Shown here: piece by piece, positions 16,975-24,951 of the stretch
How positions within the stretch are numbered: position 1 is the stretch's first letter
How the letters are laid out: every line of letters begins with the position of its first letter
DNA from: CAZRQL01 sp964602415
GTDB taxonomy: Bacteria; Bacteroidota; Bacteroidia; Cytophagales; Flammeovirgaceae
Assembly (NCBI GenBank): GCA_964602415.1
Contig: CAZRQL010000034.1
Span: forward strand, 1-30,562
Direction: 5' to 3'
Length of the DNA stretch: 30,562 nt
Made by a program: the position numbers and the translations under genes
Notes under the pieces: generated by a model
Told to the model about the DNA's origin: nothing
The model's database searches: none
The model's input: only the letters and a program-made list of their open reading frames with translations

Positions 16975-17046
16975 GGTCGCGTAGTACAACGGATAGTATG
17001 TGAGTCTCCGGAACTCAAGATCCAGGTTCGATTCCCGGCGCGACCA
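16975..17046 (+). tRNA. tRNA-Arg, anticodon CCG
   Basis: A 72-nt cloverleaf. The acceptor stem GGTCGCG pairs with CGCGACC, followed by discriminator A at 17046. The anticodon stem TGAGT/ACTCA closes the loop CTCCGGA, whose anticodon CCG reads CGG (Arg). The T-loop TTCGATT is canonical, and the D-arm GTAC/GTAT has one G-U pair. The T-stem (CCAGG with CCCGG) has one A-C mismatch, and the variable loop is short (AGAT). CCA is not encoded. The CcmD-family start codon is only 15 nt downstream, with no terminator between. Confidence 0.92.
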
Positions 17047-17061
17047 CTAAATCACTTGATT

Positions 17062-17280
17062 ATGAAGCAGTGGCTGTGGTTTTTATTTTTTAGAATCCAA
17101 GAAAAAATAAAAATACAAGAGCAAGACTATGGCAACAAAACCGTAGAAATGGCAGACCTCATGCGCAGCAATGGCAAAATTTATGTAGTGGTTGCAGTGA
17201 TTTTGACTATTTTTCTGGGACTATTGCTGTATTTGGTTCGCTTAGAGCGTAAAATTGCTAAGTTGGAAAAACGTAAATAA
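17062..17280 (+). CDS. CcmD-family small membrane protein
   Basis: A 72-residue protein with a hydrophobic N-terminus (W-L-W-F-L-F-F, residues 4-10) and a membrane helix at about 42-60. The motif A-D-L-M-R-S-N-G-K-I-Y-V-V-V-A-V and the ending R-L-E-R-K-I-A-K-L-E-K are what I recall of the Bacteroidota CcmD family. CcmD helps the CcmABC haem exporter in cytochrome c maturation, but no ccmA, ccmB or ccmC gene is present here. I start at the ATG at 17062; a TTG six bases earlier could also serve. It follows tRNA-Arg by 15 nt and its stop codon overlaps the argS start by one base (TAATG), which implies co-transcription and coupling. Confidence 0.78.
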   Translation: MKQWLWFLFFRIQEKIKIQEQDYGNKTVEMADLMRSNGKIYVVVAVILTIFLGLLLYLVRLERKIAKLEKRK

Positions 17281-19085
17281 TGGTAGAAAATCTTCAAAAA
17301 AAAATCTCTCAAGCCCTGCAAGAGCACTTTGCCCTTTCTGACCAAGATATTGAGTTGCAGCCCACCCGCCCCGAATTTGAGGGCGACTGGACTTGGGTTG
17401 TTTTTTCGGTGGCCAAGCAATTGGGCAAAAACCCCGCCCATATTGCCGAAGTAACAGGAAATTACCTGCTTTCAAATAGCAAGGAAGTACAGGCTTTCAA
17501 TGTAGTAAAAGGCTTTCTTAATATTGTGTTGGATAAAAGCACTTGGGTAAGTAAACTTATCGAACTACATGAAAACCAAAGTTTGGAAGTTTTGCCCAAA
17601 ACCGGCAGGAAAGTAATGATAGAATTTTCCTCCCCCAACACCAACAAACCCTTGCATTTGGGACACCTTAGAAATAATTTTTTGGGTGATTCTTTGGCAC
17701 GCATCCTAAAAGCGGCAGGCGACGAAGTGCTCAAAGTCAATCTGGTCAATGACAGAGGGGTACACATCTGCAAATCCATGTTGGCCTACCAACTCTATGG
17801 CAACAATGAAGAACCCTCACCGGCACTCAAAGGAGACCACTTGGTAGGAAAATATTACGTGCTTTTTGACAAACTCTACCGCAACGAACTCAAAGAACTC
17901 ATCGAATCTTACAAGGCCTCGGGAGCTACACAAACCGAAGAAGAGCTGAAAGAGAAAGCTGAAAAAGAGTCTGTTATGCTCAAAAAAGTGCACTCCATGC
18001 TCAAAGACTGGGAAAACGGCGAACCCAACACCCTCGCACTGTGGAAAAAAATGAACACTTGGGTGCTTGAGGGCTTTGAGCAAACCTATTCCAACACAGG
18101 CATTTCTTTTGACAAATACTACTATGAGTCAAATACTTATCTCTTAGGTAAGAATATTGTAACAGAGGGACTTAGCAAAGGTATTTTTTTCCGCAAAGAC
18201 GATGGCTCGGTCTGGATTGACCTAAAAGAAGAAGGATTAGACCAAAAGCTGTTGCTCCGCTCAGACGGCACTTCGGTGTATATCACCCAAGATTTAGGTA
18301 CAGCAGACATGAAATATGCCGACTTTCCTATGGATATTTCTATCTATGTGGTTGGCAATGAACAAGATTATCACTTCAAAGTATTGTCTTTGATTTTACA
18401 GAAATTAGGCCGTCCTTACAGCAAAGGGGTACACCATCTTTCTTATGGCATGGTAGATCTGCCTACCGGCAAAATGAAATCAAGAGAAGGCACAGTAGTA
18501 GATGCCGACGATTTGCTCAACGAAATGGTACAAACCGCCAAAGTACGTACCCAAGAACAGGGAAAAACCGAAGGCCTAAGCCCCGAAAAAGCCGAAGAAC
18601 TTTACAGGGTGCTGGCTCTGGGCGCACTCAAATATTTTTTGCTAAAGGTAGATCCAAAGAAAAGAATGCTTTTCAACCCAGAAGAATCAGTTGATTTCCA
18701 AGGCAATACAGGAGTTTATATTCAGTACAACCATGCTAAAATCGCTGCCATTTTGCGAAAAGCAGACCTTGAAGGCATACAAATAGATGTACAAAGTTTA
18801 AAAAACTATCAAACCCCTCAATCTACTGAAATAGAAATTATCATGATTTTATCCCAATACGAAGAAAAGCTCAAAGAGGCTGCACTCGCCATGAGTCCGG
18901 CTCTGATAGCCAATTATGTATATGGACTCGCAAAAGCCTACAGTCGGTTTTACAGTGAACTCCCCATCTTCGGGGTTGAAGATACTTCTGCGCTCCAATT
19001 CAGGATTTTACTTTCCAAACAAACATCCAAAATCATCAAGCACTGTTTGTTGCTTTTGGGAATCCATGCGCCGGACAAAATGTAA
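17280..19085 (+). CDS. argS: Arginyl-tRNA synthetase
   Basis: ArgRS attaches arginine to tRNA-Arg using ATP, with tRNA needed for activation. The 601-residue protein has the N-terminal Arg_S additional domain (about 1-95), the class I catalytic core with the HIGH motif as H-L-G-H at 126-129 in S-P-N-T-N-K-P-L-H-L-G-H, a KMSKS-like K-M-K-S-R-E-G at 398-404, and a C-terminal DALR anticodon-binding domain (about 480-601) ending L-G-I-H-A-P-D-K-M as is usual. The gene is complete. It is translationally linked to the CcmD-family gene upstream, and a tRNA-Arg gene stands at the head of the same apparent transcript. The TPR lipoprotein gene starts 5 nt after its stop. Confidence 0.97.
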   Translation: MVENLQKKISQALQEHFALSDQDIELQPTRPEFEGDWTWVVFSVAKQLGKNPAHIAEVTGNYLLSNSKEVQAFNVVKGFLNIVLDKSTWVSKLIELHENQSLEVLPKTGRKVMIEFSSPNTNKPLHLGHLRNNFLGDSLARILKAAGDEVLKVNLVNDRGVHICKSMLAYQLYGNNEEPSPALKGDHLVGKYYVLFDKLYRNELKELIESYKASGATQTEEELKEKAEKESVMLKKVHSMLKDWENGEPNTLALWKKMNTWVLEGFEQTYSNTGISFDKYYYESNTYLLGKNIVTEGLSKGIFFRKDDGSVWIDLKEEGLDQKLLLRSDGTSVYITQDLGTADMKYADFPMDISIYVVGNEQDYHFKVLSLILQKLGRPYSKGVHHLSYGMVDLPTGKMKSREGTVVDADDLLNEMVQTAKVRTQEQGKTEGLSPEKAEELYRVLALGALKYFLLKVDPKKRMLFNPEESVDFQGNTGVYIQYNHAKIAAILRKADLEGIQIDVQSLKNYQTPQSTEIEIIMILSQYEEKLKEAALAMSPALIANYVYGLAKAYSRFYSELPIFGVEDTSALQFRILLSKQTSKIIKHCLLLLGIHAPDKM

Positions 19086-19089
19086 TGAG

Positions 19090-20022
19090 ATGAAAAAACC
19101 GATATTCATTTTATTTCTATTGATGGCTTGCCAAGGCAATAAAACTTCCCTCTTGGAGGAAGCAAATAAAAACTACCTCGAACAAGACTTCAAAGCCTGT
19201 CTGGAAAAAGTAGAAGACTACTTGAAAAAAAATCCCAACACGACTGAGGCTATGTTGCTAAAAACCAAATGTTTAGTAGCGATAGGCAACTTTGAAGCGG
19301 GGCTTGACATGGCCGACAAAACCATCGAGCACGCCCCAAATTTTACAGACGCATACCTCTTCAGAGCCAAACTCAGTAGTTCGATTATGGACTTTAGCAC
19401 AGCCTTGAGCGACTTGGAAACCGTGTTGAAAGCCCGTCCCAATGACAGAGAGGCTTTGTTGCTCAGAGCCAATGCCTTAAGAGCCATCAACCGCTACCAG
19501 TCTGCCTTGCAAGATTTCAACCAAATCATAGGTCAAGACAACAACGACCACGAAGCTCGAAGGGGAAGAATGGCTTTGCTTATCAAAATGGAACTATTTT
19601 CCAAGGCCATTGAAGATTGCGACTACTTGCTCGAAAAACTCGGAGAAACCCCCGAAATACTCAATGACAGGGGTTATCTTTATATGAAAATGTCAAGTTT
19701 CGACAGCGCACTCGCCGATTTTGAAAAAGCAGTGCTTTTGCGACCGGATGACAGCACTTCCACCAATAGTGCCCTACTCTACAACAATATGGGTTATATT
19801 ATGTACCAAAAAAAGCAATATGACCAAGCAATAAATCTGATAAAAAAGTCTATTGAAATTTTACCCGAAAACTCTATGGCTCATTTGAACCATGCGCTGG
19901 TCTGTTTTGCTACCGGCAAGAATTCACAAGGATGCGAATCCCTAAAAGCAGCCCAACAATTGGGATATGAATTGATACATGGGGATTTGGTAGATAAACT
20001 CGCAGACCAAAACTGCAAATAG
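19090..20022 (+). CDS. TPR-repeat lipoprotein
   Basis: A 310-residue protein. The N-terminus M-K-K-P-I-F-I-L-F-L-L-M-A-C is a lipoprotein signal with the lipidated Cys at residue 14. The rest is a run of about seven to eight 34-residue tetratricopeptide repeats, recognisable by A-L-x-D-(F/L)-x-x-(A/V)-L and P-x-x-x-x-A-L-L patterns, for example around residues 95-125, 130-160 and 205-235. Such proteins are docking scaffolds in the envelope; the partner is unknown. The reading frame is open upstream into argS, but the signal sequence fixes the start at 19090, only 5 nt after the argS stop, so it is probably in the argS operon. The 67-nt gap to glmS contains no hairpin I can see. Confidence 0.88.
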   Translation: MKKPIFILFLLMACQGNKTSLLEEANKNYLEQDFKACLEKVEDYLKKNPNTTEAMLLKTKCLVAIGNFEAGLDMADKTIEHAPNFTDAYLFRAKLSSSIMDFSTALSDLETVLKARPNDREALLLRANALRAINRYQSALQDFNQIIGQDNNDHEARRGRMALLIKMELFSKAIEDCDYLLEKLGETPEILNDRGYLYMKMSSFDSALADFEKAVLLRPDDSTSTNSALLYNNMGYIMYQKKQYDQAINLIKKSIEILPENSMAHLNHALVCFATGKNSQGCESLKAAQQLGYELIHGDLVDKLADQNCK

Positions 20023-20089
20023 TGTCAAATAAACCTTTCACAGAGAAAACCGTTAAAAGAGATTGTAATTTGAATTTCAATAAAAATTT

Positions 20090-21931
20090 ATGTGTGGTAT
20101 AGTTGGTTATATAGGCCCAAGAGATGCCTACGGCATTCTCATAAAAGGACTCAAACGCTTAGAGTACAGGGGTTATGACAGTGCAGGAATTTCTCTTCTA
20201 AATGGAGACTTGCACATTTACAAAAAGAAAGGTAAGGTCAAAGAGTTAGAAGAGTTTGTTGCTGACAAAAACGTACACGGCAAAATCGGCATAGGCCATA
20301 CCCGCTGGGCTACCCACGGCGAACCCAACGACGTAAACGCCCACCCCCACCTCTCCGGCAACAACAAACTTGCCATTATCCACAACGGCATTATAGAAAA
20401 CTACGCTTCTCTCAAAAAAGAACTCATAGCACGAGGGCATTCGTTTAGCAGTGAAACCGATACAGAAGTTCTCATTCATTTCATTGAGGACATACAGCAA
20501 AACAACAACTGCAACGTGGCAGAGGCTGTGCGGATTGCTATGACCCAAATCGTTGGGGCTTACGCGATTGCTATTTTGTCCAAAGATGACCCCGACCAAA
20601 TCGTAGTGGCTCGAAAAGGCAGTCCGCTGGTAGTGGGGATTGGTGAAAACCACCACGAGTTTTTTATTGCCTCCGATGCAACACCCATCATTGAATATAC
20701 CAAAAACGTGGTTTACTTGAATGACGAAGAAATAGCGGTCATTAGGCGCGGTTCTATGATAGTGAAAAGTTTGCAAGATGTGGAAATGACCCCTTACATC
20801 CACACGTTGGAGATGGAACTCGAAGCCATAGAAAAAGCCGGCTATGACTCATTTATGTTGAAAGAAATCAATGAGCAACCGCGGTCAATAAAAGATTGCA
20901 TGCGCGGAAGGTTGATAAAAGAGCACAACATGCTGGTATTGGGTGGAATCAGGAACTACCTGGAAACGTTGAAAAATGCAAATCGAATCATCATAGCTGC
21001 TTGTGGAACATCTTGGCACGCAGGATTGGTAGCGGAATATCTTTTTGAAGAATTTGCCCGCATTCCTGTTGAAGTGGAGTATGCTTCCGAGTTTCGCTAT
21101 CGAAACCCTATAGTGGGCAAAGGGGACGTTATGATTGCCATATCCCAATCGGGAGAAACCGCCGATACGTTGGCAGCCATCGAATTGGCTAAGTCCAAAG
21201 GAGCGGTAATCTTGGGGGTTTGCAACGTGGTGGGATCTTCGATAGCCCGCGCCACCCACGCCGGGGTTTACACCCATGCCGGACCTGAGATCGGGGTGGC
21301 CAGTACCAAAGCGTTTACGGCTCAACTCACCATTTTGACGCTGATGGCCATTCTGCTGGGTAAAGAGCGCAATGAAATTACCCAACGCCAATACGATGAG
21401 CTGCTTGTAGAAATGGATAGCATCCCGTCTAAAATAGAAAAAGTACTCAAACTCAATAAACACATTGAAAAGATCGCGGCACAGTTCAAAGACGCAAGAA
21501 ACTTCCTGTACTTGGGCAGAGGGTTCAATTTCCCTGTTGCACTGGAAGGAGCACTTAAACTAAAAGAAATCAGCTATATACACGCAGAGGGCTATCCCGC
21601 CGCCGAAATGAAGCACGGCCCCATCGCACTGATAGACGAAGAGATGCCTGTGGTATTTATTGCCACACACGACAGCTCTTACGACAAAATCGTCTCTAAC
21701 ATCCAAGAAGTCAAAGCCCGCAGAGGCAAAGTCATTGCTATTGTAACTGAGGGCGATGCCGCTGTCTCAAAAATGGTGGACTACGTTATAGAAATACCTG
21801 CAACCCACGAAGCCATGGTACCCATGCTTTCGGTTGTACCCCTCCAGTTGCTCGCTTATCATATTGCGGTCATGAGAGGATGCAACGTTGACCAACCCAG
21901 AAACTTAGCCAAATCCGTAACGGTTGAGTAA
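20090..21931 (+). CDS. glmS: Glutamine-fructose-6-phosphate aminotransferase (isomerizing)
   Basis: GlmS makes glucosamine-6-phosphate from fructose-6-phosphate and glutamine, the first step to UDP-GlcNAc for peptidoglycan and lipopolysaccharide. The 613-residue length is standard. The N-terminal glutaminase starts M-C-G-I-V-G-Y-I, so Cys2 is the nucleophile after Met removal. G-H-T-R-W-A-T-H-G is seen near residue 70 and N-G-I-I-E-N-Y near 99. Two SIS sugar-isomerase domains follow (about 285-425 and 455-595), with S-Q-S-G-E-T-A-D-T and S-T-K-A-F-T-A-Q in the first and E-I-S-Y-I-H-A-E in the second. The C-terminus P-R-N-L-A-K-S-V-T-V-E is the family hallmark. No glmS ribozyme is expected in this phylum and the 67-nt leader is too short for one. 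Confidence 0.97.
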   Translation: MCGIVGYIGPRDAYGILIKGLKRLEYRGYDSAGISLLNGDLHIYKKKGKVKELEEFVADKNVHGKIGIGHTRWATHGEPNDVNAHPHLSGNNKLAIIHNGIIENYASLKKELIARGHSFSSETDTEVLIHFIEDIQQNNNCNVAEAVRIAMTQIVGAYAIAILSKDDPDQIVVARKGSPLVVGIGENHHEFFIASDATPIIEYTKNVVYLNDEEIAVIRRGSMIVKSLQDVEMTPYIHTLEMELEAIEKAGYDSFMLKEINEQPRSIKDCMRGRLIKEHNMLVLGGIRNYLETLKNANRIIIAACGTSWHAGLVAEYLFEEFARIPVEVEYASEFRYRNPIVGKGDVMIAISQSGETADTLAAIELAKSKGAVILGVCNVVGSSIARATHAGVYTHAGPEIGVASTKAFTAQLTILTLMAILLGKERNEITQRQYDELLVEMDSIPSKIEKVLKLNKHIEKIAAQFKDARNFLYLGRGFNFPVALEGALKLKEISYIHAEGYPAAEMKHGPIALIDEEMPVVFIATHDSSYDKIVSNIQEVKARRGKVIAIVTEGDAAVSKMVDYVIEIPATHEAMVPMLSVVPLQLLAYHIAVMRGCNVDQPRNLAKSVTVE

Positions 21932-21934
21932 TTT

Positions 21935-21968
21935 AATAGCCCCAAATCACACAGTTTGGGGCTATTTT
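21935..21968 (+). terminator. Rho-independent terminator shared by glmS and the convergent BtuF-like gene
   Basis: A perfect 12-bp stem (AATAGCCCCAAA pairing with TTTGGGGCTATT) with an 8-nt loop lies directly after the glmS stop, followed by a short T tract. Seen from the other strand it also works for the leftward gene, whose stop codon lies at 21967-21969 inside the hairpin's edge. Confidence 0.85.
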
Positions 21969-22734
21969 ATTGCCAAAGTGTTTTGAAATACTGAGCTGCT
22001 TTGAGCATACGGCTGCCATACCAAGAAAACATTTCTCCATCTACCAGTTGAACCTTGCTTTGAGGGCAAATCTGCCGGATTTCTGTTATGTTTTTTTCCT
22101 TAAACGGATAGGGTTCAGAAGACAACAAAATGTATTCAGGATTGAGTTCTTGCATTTGTTGAGGGGAAATTTGAGGATACCTGTCGTGTTTGCATAGGTT
22201 TTCAAAGCCCGCCTTTTGCATCATTGATGAGATAAAAGTATCTCTACCGGCTGCCATAAAAGGCTTGCGCCAAATCAAATACAAAGCCTTTGCGCGTACA
22301 GACCCATCCAACGCATTAAAACTGTCTGTTATTTTTTGTATCAGCCAACTGCCGTCCACAGCGCAGACCTCAGCCACTTTGTCTATCATATCGAGTGCTT
22401 GCCCAACAGTTGAAACATCGCTCGTCCAGACAGAAACCTTTGCTCTGAGGGTTTCGATGCCTTCTTTGGGATTTTCTTCTTTGTTTGCCACAATCAAATC
22501 CGGCTTCAGTTGGAATATCTTTTCTACCGAAAAATCTTTTGTACCCCCTATTTTTTGTATTCTACTCGTAAACTCTTTAGGATGAATACAAAACTTAGTA
22601 ACTGCAACAATTTTTTCTCCAAGCCCCAAATCAAAAAGCAATTCTGTCTGAGAAGGCACAAGAGAAACAATCCGTTGAGGAAAGGCATCCAATGAGACCT
22701 TGCAACCTATTTGATCGACAAATATTTTATTCAT
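21967..22734 (-). CDS. BtuF-like helical-backbone metal receptor (ABC transporter substrate-binding family)
   Basis: A 255-residue protein of the cobalamin/haem/siderophore-type binding family. It shows P-Q-R-I-V-S-L-V-P-S-Q-T-E-L-L-F-D-L-G near residues 19-37, K-I-G-G-T-K-D near 62-68 and K-P-D-L-I-V-A-N near 77-84, with a long linking helix near the middle as expected for the two-lobed fold. No signal peptide or lipobox is visible: the N-terminus M-N-K-I-F-V-D-Q-I-G-C is part of the fold. The protein would therefore stay in the cytoplasm unless exported another way; such forms without a signal exist in Bacteroidota. No ABC permease or ATPase gene is adjacent. A strong terminator lies just before its start codon. 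Confidence 0.85.
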   Translation of the reverse strand: MNKIFVDQIGCKVSLDAFPQRIVSLVPSQTELLFDLGLGEKIVAVTKFCIHPKEFTSRIQKIGGTKDFSVEKIFQLKPDLIVANKEENPKEGIETLRAKVSVWTSDVSTVGQALDMIDKVAEVCAVDGSWLIQKITDSFNALDGSVRAKALYLIWRKPFMAAGRDTFISSMMQKAGFENLCKHDRYPQISPQQMQELNPEYILLSSEPYPFKEKNITEIRQICPQSKVQLVDGEMFSWYGSRMLKAAQYFKTLWQ

Positions 22735-22741
22735 GGAAATT

Positions 22742-22776
22742 GCTAAAAAAACCCCGCTTATTGGGCGGGGCTTTAT
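22742..22776 (-). terminator. Rho-independent terminator after the lysine-rich protein gene
   Basis: Read on the minus strand, GCCCCGC, a 7-nt loop and GCGGGG are followed by a run of seven T. It lies 7 nt past the stop codon of the 22783-23514 gene and ends about 8 nt before the start codon of the BtuF-like gene. Confidence 0.85.
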
Positions 22777-22782
22777 GAGAGT

Positions 22783-23514
22783 TTACTTTTTCTTTTTCTT
22801 AGCAGGTGCTTTCTTCTTTTTCTTTTTGGCTGCGGCTTTTTTCTTAGCGGCTGCGGCTTTTGATTTAGAAGTGGCTGCTTTTGATTTGGAGTCTTTGGTG
22901 GCTTTTTGAGTAGATTCCTTAGCCTCTTTGGCAGTTTTCTCGCCGGACTCTTTGGCTTGCTTAGCAGGTTTTTCGGCTTCTTCCTTAGTGGCTTTGCCGA
23001 CTTTTTCAACCTTCTCTTTTCCTGTTTTTTCGGCTTTTTCGGCACGTTTGGCGGCTTTTTCGGCTTCGCGTTTGGCGCGTTTTTCGGCGGCTACACGCTC
23101 TTCCTCTATCTCCTCGGGGCTTTTGTTGATAGTGGCAGGAACATAAATCTGCTGAGCCTGAGCAATTTTGATGTCATCGGTGGCTTTGAGTTTATTGATG
23201 AGCGTGATGCGATAAACCCCTGTTGCTGAGGCTTTAAAGCGAAAAGTCGCTCCTGTTGTGTCCTCGTAAACAGTTTGGTCGTCATAAGAAAGCCTTACAA
23301 TCAGATTCTTTGATTCCAATTGATCGGCTGCATAACGAAACTCATAAACATTGGATTCAGTCATCCAACAATTGTACTCATACTTTGGAAGGCTGTCAAG
23401 CAAAAAAGTCTTGAACTGAAAAATTGAGTCCTCATTGCCCAACAGGTGGGCAGGAGTGGCCTTGGCGGCTGAAAAAAGCCCCAAAACCATTACAAGAGTA
23501 AATATATTTCTCAT
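22783..23514 (-). CDS. Secreted protein with histone H1-like lysine/alanine-rich tail
   Basis: A 243-residue protein I cannot assign to a named family. Residues 1-19 are a signal peptide ending A-K-A. Residues 20-130 form a globular part with beta-strand-like segments (Y-E-F-R-Y-A, L-I-V-R-L-S-Y, F-R-F-K-A, Y-R-I-T-L-I), resembling a small carbohydrate-binding or Ig-type fold. From about 131 the sequence changes to K, A and E repeats: first mixed-charge helix-like (131-200), then almost only K, A, S and T (200-243), ending with a polylysine run. It resembles the tails of histone H1-like proteins, but the signal peptide predicts export. It lies 30 nt after the ompA-like gene, so the two are probably co-transcribed. 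The tail might bind anionic polymers such as LPS, DNA or teichoic-like material; that is inference. Confidence 0.8.
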   Translation of the reverse strand: MRNIFTLVMVLGLFSAAKATPAHLLGNEDSIFQFKTFLLDSLPKYEYNCWMTESNVYEFRYAADQLESKNLIVRLSYDDQTVYEDTTGATFRFKASATGVYRITLINKLKATDDIKIAQAQQIYVPATINKSPEEIEEERVAAEKRAKREAEKAAKRAEKAEKTGKEKVEKVGKATKEEAEKPAKQAKESGEKTAKEAKESTQKATKDSKSKAATSKSKAAAAKKKAAAKKKKKKAPAKKKKK

Positions 23515-23544
23515 AATATTTTGATTTTTAAGTAAAAAAAGTAA

Positions 23545-24741
23545 TTATTCTAAACCTTGTACCTCTTTGATAACAGTATCGGTTGGGCTGACAGACAATG
23601 TCTCTTTGGTGCCGGATTTTCCGGTATCGCGGTAAACCATTCTGCGTTCGGTATTGAGTGGACTTTTGCCAAATAGGTGCACTTCAACACGGCGGTTTTT
23701 CTGACGACCCTCGGCGGTACTGTTAGTGGCCATAGGTCTGATTTCGCCCCAACCAAATGGGTGAAGTTTTTCACGCCTAATACCCGATTTTACCAAATAG
23801 TCAACGACAGCTTGAGCACGAGCCTTAGACAGTGTAACGTTGTAGGCATACGTATCTACGCTATCTGTATGCGCATCGATTTCAAATTCAAGCGAGTCGG
23901 GCAAAGCCTTGATACTGTCCGCCAGAGCTTTCATAGTGCTAAGTGCCGGCTTGGTGAAGGTAGCTTTGCCAAACTCAAACTTGATGCCTGTGGCATCAAA
24001 CTTCCAGTCTTTGAAAGCAACCGGAATCTCGACAGGTGGCAAAGGATCTTCTTTAGGTTCGGGTTTAGGCTCAACAAAAGCTATCAGGGTGTCTATCTGA
24101 GGCTTAGGCTCAACAAAAGCAATAAGCGTGTCGGGTGCAGGCGGTTTGGGCGGCTCAACTTTGTCACGACTCCTGATAGTATGGTACAAACCCACCGAAT
24201 GTTGTAAAAAAGCGGTAGCATTTTCTACACTGGGCACGGCGTTGTAGGAAGTTTGGAAATGCAAAGCAAAATCCCGTTTGAACCAAAGTTTAAGACCTAT
24301 ACCACCAGAATAGAGCATGCCTCCGGCTTGACTAAATACATTGTAGCCACCGCTGGCAAAAAGATATGGGTCAACAGTAAAAGAGTCCGACTTAACCAAG
24401 CTGGAAACTATTTTGTACTGAATCCCCAAGTCCCAATCCAAGAAGTTTCTCACTCCCGCAGGAAGCGAAACTGCCGGAATATTAGCATTGTCAAGGTTGG
24501 CAACTGAGGCAGAAGTAAACGCCACAAAATGCCTGTTGAGATAACGACTTACGGTGAGTTTGCCTCCCCGATTGAAATTGCTTCGGTCTAAGGGAGCCGA
24601 GCCACTTCCCGACGCAAGTGCCGAGTAGTCCACAAAGTCTCCTGACAGCCCCAACCCCCATTTCCTTGACTTGGTCTGAGCCAAAATCACCGTAGGAGTC
24701 AGAATAACTACCAGTAAGACCAATCGTAGTTTTTTCCTCAT
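23545..24741 (-). CDS. OmpA-family outer membrane protein
   Basis: A 398-residue protein with a signal peptide (1-21, ending I-L-A-Q), a probable eight-stranded beta-barrel (about 25-185, alternating aromatic strands), a proline-rich linker (193-240) and an OmpA-like peptidoglycan-binding domain (about 248-358). The linker contains two tandem copies of a 13-residue unit beginning D-T-L-I-A-F-V-E-P-K-P. In the OmpA domain, F-E-F-G-K-A, A-H-T-D (Asp293), L-S-K-A-R-A (Arg308) and G-R-Q-K-N-R-R-V-E-V are the usual landmarks. The Asp and Arg that bind diaminopimelate are kept. Forty residues (359-398) follow the domain, which is uncommon. The lysine-tail protein gene follows 30 nt later. Confidence 0.92.
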   Translation of the reverse strand: MRKKLRLVLLVVILTPTVILAQTKSRKWGLGLSGDFVDYSALASGSGSAPLDRSNFNRGGKLTVSRYLNRHFVAFTSASVANLDNANIPAVSLPAGVRNFLDWDLGIQYKIVSSLVKSDSFTVDPYLFASGGYNVFSQAGGMLYSGGIGLKLWFKRDFALHFQTSYNAVPSVENATAFLQHSVGLYHTIRSRDKVEPPKPPAPDTLIAFVEPKPQIDTLIAFVEPKPEPKEDPLPPVEIPVAFKDWKFDATGIKFEFGKATFTKPALSTMKALADSIKALPDSLEFEIDAHTDSVDTYAYNVTLSKARAQAVVDYLVKSGIRREKLHPFGWGEIRPMATNSTAEGRQKNRRVEVHLFGKSPLNTERRMVYRDTGKSGTKETLSVSPTDTVIKEVQGLE

Positions 24742-24790
24742 AATTAATGTTTTACGTTTATCAAATTCATAAATATAGGTCTCAATTTAA

Positions 24791-24811
24791 GGCAGCCGAA
24801 ATTCGGCTGCC
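24791..24811 (-). terminator. Hairpin between the DUF255 and ompA-like genes
   Basis: A perfect 9-bp stem (GGCAGCCGA pairing with TCGGCTGCC) with a 3-nt loop. On the minus strand it is followed by TTAAATTGAG, a weak T tract. It lies 141 nt past the stop codon of the DUF255 lipoprotein gene, so it may be its terminator. It could also be a structure in the ompA-like leader, whose ATG is 50 nt further on. Confidence 0.5.
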
Positions 24812-24951
24812 GGGTTAGGTAAAGTGAACAGTGGAAAGGCATTCATTAAGTGCTTCGCTGCAATTTTGCTAAACAGTTTTCTAAAAACAAAAAACTTTGA
24901 CATAATTCTTAGTAAAAATAGTCTTTTCTTGTGATTTATCGTGTGCCAAAT

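Noticed and set aside
18916..19089. Extension of the TPR lipoprotein into argS.
   Set aside because: The lipoprotein signal starts at 19090, and the extension only overlaps argS in another frame.
20023..20089. glmS ribozyme or promoter with TAATTTG in the glmS leader.
   Set aside because: The leader is only 67 nt, too short for the ribozyme, and the box is one base short of TAnnTTTG.
22773..23045. 90-residue K/P-rich reading frame overlapping the lysine tail.
   Set aside because: It is a frame-shifted reading of the low-complexity K/A tail, without signal peptide or start context.
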